Shown one piece after another: positions 60,505-64,000 of a stretch of DNA of 64,000 nt; position 1 is the first letter of the stretch; each line of letters begins with the position of its first letter. Both the position numbers and the translations under genes were made by a program. The notes under the pieces were generated by a model that saw nothing but the letters and a program-made list of their open reading frames with translations, was not told the DNA's origin and did no database searches. This DNA comes from an uncultured Eubacteriales bacterium. Its GTDB lineage: Bacteria > Bacillota > Clostridia > Oscillospirales > Oscillospiraceae. The DNA lies in contig UQVA01000007.1 in the NCBI GenBank assembly GCA_900544405.1, positions 18,749-82,748 of the forward strand, written 5' to 3'.

Positions 60505-60533
60505 ATTATAGCATAAAGAAATGCAATATGCAA
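60505..60533 (-). promoter_or_regulatory. SigA promoter of the OLE-oapA-dxs operon
   Basis: Minus strand TTGCAT (60528-60533), 17-base spacer, TGCTATAAT extended -10 (TATAAT at 60505-60510). Start expected near 60498. Confidence 0.78.
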
Positions 60534-60536
60534 GTA

Positions 60537-61019
60537 TCAATTCAAATTCTGTATATTTTTCAGGAACCAGTCCTCCACGATGTCGCTGTGGGTAATGACG
60601 ATGTCGATGTTCTTCAATTCCTCTGGGGTAAAAAAGCGCAGCTCCCTGGACTCGGCGCTGATGCGAAGCCTCGGCTCCTCCGGAAAATCCAGAGCGAACA
60701 CCACGACCACCATCCGCCAGATGCTGCCGTCCTGATAGGCGGCTACCCGGCCCGGCTCCCCGTACACGGCCAGCTTTTGAAACCGTTCCTCCGGGATCCG
60801 CAGACCTAATTCCTCATAGGTTTCCCGTGCCATGGCATGGCGGGCCGTCTCCCAATCCTTGACGCCGCCGCCCACCAGGCCCCAGGTATCGCTGTCCCGG
60901 CGGCGCTCCAGCAGCAGCTTTCCCTGACAGGTCAGGATGCCGTTGGCCCCCAGATGGGCCGGCATAGTGGTTTTGGGCGTGTGTTCCGGGTCCCCCCGGT
61001 AAAAGCGGACAATGGACAT
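60537..61019 (-). CDS. Nudix hydrolase
   Basis: 160 residues. Nudix box around 50-72: GGGVKDWETAR, then MARETYEELG. Hydrolyses a nucleoside diphosphate derivative; substrate unknown. Stop is only a few bases upstream of the OLE promoter, so its 3' end may overlap regulatory sequence. Confidence 0.87.
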   Translation of the reverse strand: MSIVRFYRGDPEHTPKTTMPAHLGANGILTCQGKLLLERRRDSDTWGLVGGGVKDWETARHAMARETYEELGLRIPEERFQKLAVYGEPGRVAAYQDGSIWRMVVVVFALDFPEEPRLRISAESRELRFFTPEELKNIDIVITHSDIVEDWFLKNIQNLN

Positions 61020-61085
61020 ACATTCCGCTCCTCTCGTTTTTCTTCCTATTATAAGGGATCGTTCCCCAAAATGCTACCGTTTTCT

Positions 61086-61355
61086 TCAAAAAGTCCGCCG
61101 CTGCAGGCACCAGGTATGGCTTCGGATGGCATAGCGCAATTCCAGATAGCAGATTCGGTCCTCAATTCTCACCCGGCACTGATAAATTTTTGCCTCAATG
61201 CCCACATAGGGAATTTCCGAGGTCCGCAGTATCTCCACCACGTCTCCCCGGACGTAGCCCTGCTCCCCGTCCTCCAGCCGCAGGCGCAGGGGCTGAATGG
61301 TCCCGTCTGCCCGGCAGACGGCGATCACGTCTACGGGCTTCTGCCGCCGCTCCAT
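61086..61355 (-). CDS. Conserved hypothetical protein, 89 aa
   Basis: 89 residues, soluble, beta-rich: VDVIAVCRADGTIQPLRL, then ILRTSEIPYVGIEA and ICYLELRYAIRSHTW. GGAGGGAAACGAC precedes ATG 61355 and a promoter is at 61387-61415. No function recognised. Confidence 0.6.
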   Translation of the reverse strand: MERRQKPVDVIAVCRADGTIQPLRLRLEDGEQGYVRGDVVEILRTSEIPYVGIEAKIYQCRVRIEDRICYLELRYAIRSHTWCLQRRTF

Positions 61356-61386
61356 GTCGTTTCCCTCCTTTTTTGCTTTCGGACCT

Positions 61387-61415
61387 ATTATAGCACGTTT
61401 GTTCGATATTGGCAA
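61387..61415 (-). promoter_or_regulatory. SigA promoter of the 89-aa gene
   Basis: Minus strand TTGCCA (61410-61415), 17-base spacer, TATAAT (61387-61392). Confidence 0.72.
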
Positions 61416-61429
61416 GAGGAAAAATCTGG

Positions 61430-61458
61430 TTGTCATCTCTCCCCTGCTCTGCTATAAT
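61430..61458 (+). promoter_or_regulatory. SigA promoter of the HAD-smpB-ppi unit
   Basis: TTGTCA (61430-61435), 17-base spacer, TATAAT (61453-61458). 15 bases divide it from the divergent promoter. Confidence 0.75.
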
Positions 61459-61481
61459 AGCCATAAAAAGGAGGCGGCCCT

Positions 61482-62168
61482 ATGCTGAAATATCCCTGTC
61501 TGGTGTTGGACCACGACGATACCGTGGTCGCCAGCGAATCCAATATCAACTATCCCTTTTTCTGCTATATACTGAAAAATTTCCGCCCTGGTGCCGCCAT
61601 CACCCTGGACGAATACACCCAGGACTGCTTCACCATTGGATTTTCCGAAATGTGCCGCAGGCGGTTCCGGTTCAATGAAGAAGAACTGGTGTCCGAATAT
61701 CAGCAGTGGCTGGCCTACATCCGCACCCATATTCCCCCGGCCTATCCGGGCATCCGGAAAATCCTGCATAAGCAGCGTTCCCTGGGGGGCAAAATCTGCG
61801 TGGTGTCCCATTCCAGTGCTGAGAATATCGCCCGGGATTATCGGGTCCACTTTGATATGGAGCCGGACGATATTTTCGGATGGGACCTGCCGGAGGCCCT
61901 CCGCAAGCCCAGTCCCTATCCCCTGAAAACCATTCTGGAAAAATATTCTTTCCGTCCGGAGGAGCTTCTGGTGGTGGACGATATGCGGCCCGGCTACGAA
62001 ATGGCCCACGCCTGCAGGGTCCCCATTGCCTTTTCCGGGTGGAGCCGGAAGGACTTCCCGGAAATTTCCAGTCAGATGAAGGCCCTCTGCGATTTTTCCT
62101 TTGATACTGTTGCCGAATTGGACACATTCCTGTTTGGGTCCCTTGACAAAGATGGTATAATAGAGTAA
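61482..62168 (+). CDS. HAD-family hydrolase
   Basis: 228 residues. Motif I LDHDDTVVAS (Asp nucleophile, Asp+2), motif II Ser in VVSHSSAENIA, motif III Lys in ALRKPSPYP and motif IV VVDDMRPGYE. Small-molecule phosphatase by fold. Upstream of smpB in the same direction, 24 bases apart. ATG at 61482 with AAAGGAGG. Confidence 0.85.
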   Translation: MLKYPCLVLDHDDTVVASESNINYPFFCYILKNFRPGAAITLDEYTQDCFTIGFSEMCRRRFRFNEEELVSEYQQWLAYIRTHIPPAYPGIRKILHKQRSLGGKICVVSHSSAENIARDYRVHFDMEPDDIFGWDLPEALRKPSPYPLKTILEKYSFRPEELLVVDDMRPGYEMAHACRVPIAFSGWSRKDFPEISSQMKALCDFSFDTVAELDTFLFGSLDKDGIIE

Positions 62169-62192
62169 GAACTTAGTAAGGAGGTGTGCAAG

Positions 62193-62651
62193 CTGGAAAA
62201 GCAGGGAATCAAGGTCATGGCCCGCAATCGGGAAGCCTACCACGAATACTTTGTGGAGGAGGAACTGGAAGCAGGCATCGAGCTTACCGGCACAGAGGTC
62301 AAATCCATCCGGGCAGGGACGCTGAATCTGAAGGACGCCTGGTGCGGCATCAAGAACGGCGAAATGCTGGTGAACCAGATGCACATTTCCCCCTATGACC
62401 ACGGCAATATCTTCAACCAGGACCCCATGCGCCCCCGGCGGCTGCTGCTCCACAAGCGGGAGATCATGCGGCTTTACGGGAAGGTCAAGCAGGACGGCTT
62501 TGCCCTCATTCCCCTGTCCGTATATTTCAAGGGCAGCCGGGTGAAGGTGAACGTGGGCCTGTGCAAGGGCAAAAAACTCTACGACAAACGCCAGTCCGCC
62601 GCCGAGCGGGACGCCAAGCGGCAGATCGAGCGGGCAATGAAGGAGCGATAA
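62193..62651 (+). CDS. smpB: SsrA-binding protein SmpB
   Basis: 152 residues if started at CTG 62193. SmpB sequence: GIKVMARNREAYHEYFV, LTGTEVKSIRAG, KDAWCGIKNGE, basic C-terminus KRQSAAERDAKRQIERA. AAGGAGG (62178-62184) lies eight bases before the CTG; GTG at 62184 overlaps that site and ATG 62217 would cut conserved N-terminal residues. CUG is a rare start. SmpB binds tmRNA; ssrA is 600 bases downstream. Confidence 0.9.
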   Translation: MEKQGIKVMARNREAYHEYFVEEELEAGIELTGTEVKSIRAGTLNLKDAWCGIKNGEMLVNQMHISPYDHGNIFNQDPMRPRRLLLHKREIMRLYGKVKQDGFALIPLSVYFKGSRVKVNVGLCKGKKLYDKRQSAAERDAKRQIERAMKER

Positions 62652-62654
62652 ATT

Positions 62655-63191
62655 ATGAATCCTACTTTTAAAATCACCATGGAAAACGGCGGCGTGATGG
62701 AGGGTGAACTGTACCCGGACATCGCACCCCAGAGCGTGTACAATTTCATCGACCTGGCCAACCATAACTATTATGACGGCCTCATCTTCCACCGGGTCAT
62801 CCCCGGCTTCATGATCCAGGGCGGCTGCCCGGAAGGCACCGGCATGGGCGGCCCCGGCTACTGCATCAAGGGCGAGTTCTTCTTCAACGGCGTGAAAAAT
62901 GACCTGCGCCACAAGCGGGGCGTACTATCCATGGCCCGTTCCTCCAGCCCCAACTCCGCCGGAAGCCAGTTCTTCATCATGCACGCCGATGCCAAGCATC
63001 TGGACGGCCAGTACGCCGCCTTCGGCAAGCTGACCTCCGGTCTGGACGTGCTGGACGCCATTGCCTCCGTGAAAACGGACCGGAACGACCGGCCTCAGAC
63101 CGAGCAAAAGATCGCATCCATCACCGTGGACACCCACGGCGAGACCTATCCGGAGCCCAACAAGCTGCCGGACCCCTACGGTCGTTTCTAA
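62655..63191 (+). CDS. Cyclophilin-type peptidyl-prolyl isomerase
   Basis: 178 residues. FHRVIPGFMIQGG with the catalytic Arg, SSSPNSAGSQFFIM and AFGKLTSGLDVLD. Helps folding at proline bonds, cytoplasmic as no signal is seen. Three bases after smpB. Confidence 0.93.
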   Translation: MNPTFKITMENGGVMEGELYPDIAPQSVYNFIDLANHNYYDGLIFHRVIPGFMIQGGCPEGTGMGGPGYCIKGEFFFNGVKNDLRHKRGVLSMARSSSPNSAGSQFFIMHADAKHLDGQYAAFGKLTSGLDVLDAIASVKTDRNDRPQTEQKIASITVDTHGETYPEPNKLPDPYGRF

Positions 63192-63200
63192 AAAGCAAAA

Positions 63201-63223
63201 TCCGGGGCGATTTTCGCCCCGGA
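63201..63223 (+). terminator. Hairpin after the isomerase gene
   Basis: TCCGGGGCGA/TCGCCCCGGA with a three-base loop; no T-run, so weak. Confidence 0.45.
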
Positions 63224-63248
63224 CACCCAGCCTTCCCCATCTTTTTAT

Positions 63249-63597
63249 GGGGGCGTACCGGTTTCGACGGGGACAGTGCGGCTGGAATAGCGGGTCGTGG
63301 CGCCTGACCACGATAAAACGGGTAACTTTCTAAATTTAACTGACGACAATACTGTTGCAGTGGCTGCCTGATTAGGCGCCCATCCGCCCCGGAAGGTCCA
63401 CGAGCCGGGCTCGGGTGTGATTTGAGTGGAGACCGTGCGTGCGGAAAGCTTTGACCGCACCATGAATCATGAAGCTACCAAGCTCCGTAGGGTGTTTGCT
63501 CCCGCCGGAGTGAGGGAATGTAAATAACAAACTGCACCCGGAGAAGTTCTTTCCAAGTTGTTTTCGGACAGGGGTTCGACTCCCCTCGCCTCCACCA
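63249..63597 (+). ncRNA. ssrA: Transfer-messenger RNA
   Basis: 5' GGGGGCG pairs with 3' CGCCTCC, A and CCA; the 5' part GTACCGGTTTCGACGG and T arm GGGGTTCGACTCCCC are typical of tmRNA. The tag frame ends in the residues DDNTVAVAA before TGA. 349 bases. Rescues stalled ribosomes with SmpB. Confidence 0.95.
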
Positions 63598-63603
63598 CTC
63601 AAA

Positions 63604-63634
63604 AACCGCCGTAAATGTTAAGTTTACGGCGGTT
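63604..63634 (+). terminator. Terminator after ssrA
   Basis: AACCGCCGTAAA/TTTACGGCGGTT with a seven-base loop, then ATCT; weak T-run. Confidence 0.65.
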
Positions 63635-63794
63635 ATCTAGTGATTTGCTAACTTTCTCATTGATTATTATATGGTCATGTGACCGTTAAATTTCACATTT
63701 GACCGCCTTTTTCCCACGTTTGAAACCGGATTTGCACACGATTTGCACACGGCCTATAACGCACAAAAAGCCCCCGCCACCGGTATTTGAACAG
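63635..63794. repeat. Repeat-bearing flank of ssrA, no gene
   Basis: ATTTGCACACG occurs twice back to back at 63730-63740 and 63741-63751. No open frame with a start. The 3' flank of ssrA is a known target for integrating islands, and such tandem repeats occur next to integrase genes, so this may be the edge of an island. Confidence 0.4.
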
Positions 63795-63842
63795 CACCCC
63801 ATTTGTTAGACAAGTATGATATACTATCTAACAAGTGGGGTG
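63795..63842. repeat. 16-bp inverted repeat before IS transposase
   Basis: CACCCCATTTGTTAGA (63795-63810) and TCTAACAAGTGGGGTG (63827-63842) match with one difference, spacer 16 bases. TATACT lies in the spacer. Could fold in the transcript and block translation, or be the IS end plus operator. Confidence 0.55.
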
Positions 63843-63849
63843 TTTTGTT

Positions 63850-64000
63850 ATGCCAAAAGGAGTACCAAACAAACGATATACGCCGGAGTTCAAGAGAATG
63901 GTTGTAGAAACCATAGAAAAAGAAAATCTGAGTATCCGTGCAGCGATGCAGGAATTTGGAATTAACGACCATAAAATTATAGAGCGCTGGGAACGCATTT
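63850..64000 (+). CDS. IS3-family transposase OrfA, 5' part
   Basis: First 50 codons: MPKGVPNKRYTPEFKRMVVE, then an HTH (NLSIRAAMQEFGINDHKIIERWERI) of the IS3/IS150 OrfA type. It runs off the right edge. Starts eight bases after the inverted repeat. Confidence 0.82.
   Translation, partial: MPKGVPNKRYTPEFKRMVVETIEKENLSIRAAMQEFGINDHKIIERWERI

Larger units (their letters stand above)
63780..64000 (+). mobile_element. IS3-family insertion sequence, left part
   Basis: Inverted repeat plus OrfA-like start code; the rest is outside the window. The left end is not certain. Confidence 0.65.

Overview
The window looks like the chromosome of an endospore-forming, GC-rich Clostridia species, most likely an Oscillospiraceae-type gut anaerobe. 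This is inferred from sigF/spoIIAB/spoIIAA, yunB and spoIVA, two T-box leaders, Shine-Dalgarno-led starts, short ATGA-coupled operons and high-GC third codon positions. No 16S rRNA gene is present, so genus and species cannot be named.

Layout. 1-about 5930 is the integrase end of a Tn916/Tn1549-family integrative conjugative element: an ABC exporter remnant, a Cys-rich KTR protein, a VanZ-like protein, a sigma-like regulator, an HTH protein, Xis and Int, followed by Int arm-type repeats. tRNA-Leu(GAG) follows. 6430-12289 holds an InlB-repeat membrane protein, an MscS channel, and a promoter-led operon of an EctB-like diaminobutyrate aminotransferase, a MurT-like ligase and a GatD homologue that has lost its glutaminase residues. 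12617-18280 is a cysteine T-box operon cysS-polA-rimI-tsaD. 18352-32672 carries a lipoprotein, an aminotransferase with an AgcS transporter, truA with an ArsC-like gene, a CopA copper ATPase with a fused CopZ-like tail that keeps its own ribosome-binding site, HxlR-DegV, RarA, and two G3E GTPases, one with an extreme His/Cys/acidic insert. 32783-46169 holds LCP, ligA-yunB, a UvrD/PcrA helicase, the spoIIA operon, an ABC exporter and spoIVA. After spoIVA lies a complete tiny transcription unit for a 23-residue four-cysteine peptide. 46700-53200 includes a GNAT gene, tRNA-Ser(GCT), an M3 peptidase lipoprotein, a 2-hydroxyacid dehydrogenase, a TrxB-like flavoprotein and tyrS under a tyrosine T-box. 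53236-60533 is one leftward operon: a long structured RNA (called OLE RNA), oapA, dxs, tlyA, nadK, argR, recN and a membrane protein. 60537-63597 holds a Nudix hydrolase, a HAD hydrolase, smpB, a cyclophilin and tmRNA. The window ends in an IS3-type element downstream of ssrA.

How the genes work together. Trans-translation parts (smpB, ssrA) sit together. The isoprenoid/DNA-repair operon is headed by the OLE RNA and its membrane partner. Metal handling appears in the CopA-CopZ fusion and in the paired G3E GTPases. Early sporulation control (spoIIA) is near ligA, yunB and spoIVA.

Most unusual points: (1) the aminotransferase-MurT-pseudoGatD operon, which suggests a cell-wall amide ligase that does not take ammonia from glutamine; (2) the OLE RNA-oapA pair; (3) the retained CopZ start inside copA; (4) the 23-aa cysteine-rich peptide gene; (5) the His/Cys-rich GTPase insert. 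All functional calls are by reading motifs and context, with no database search.
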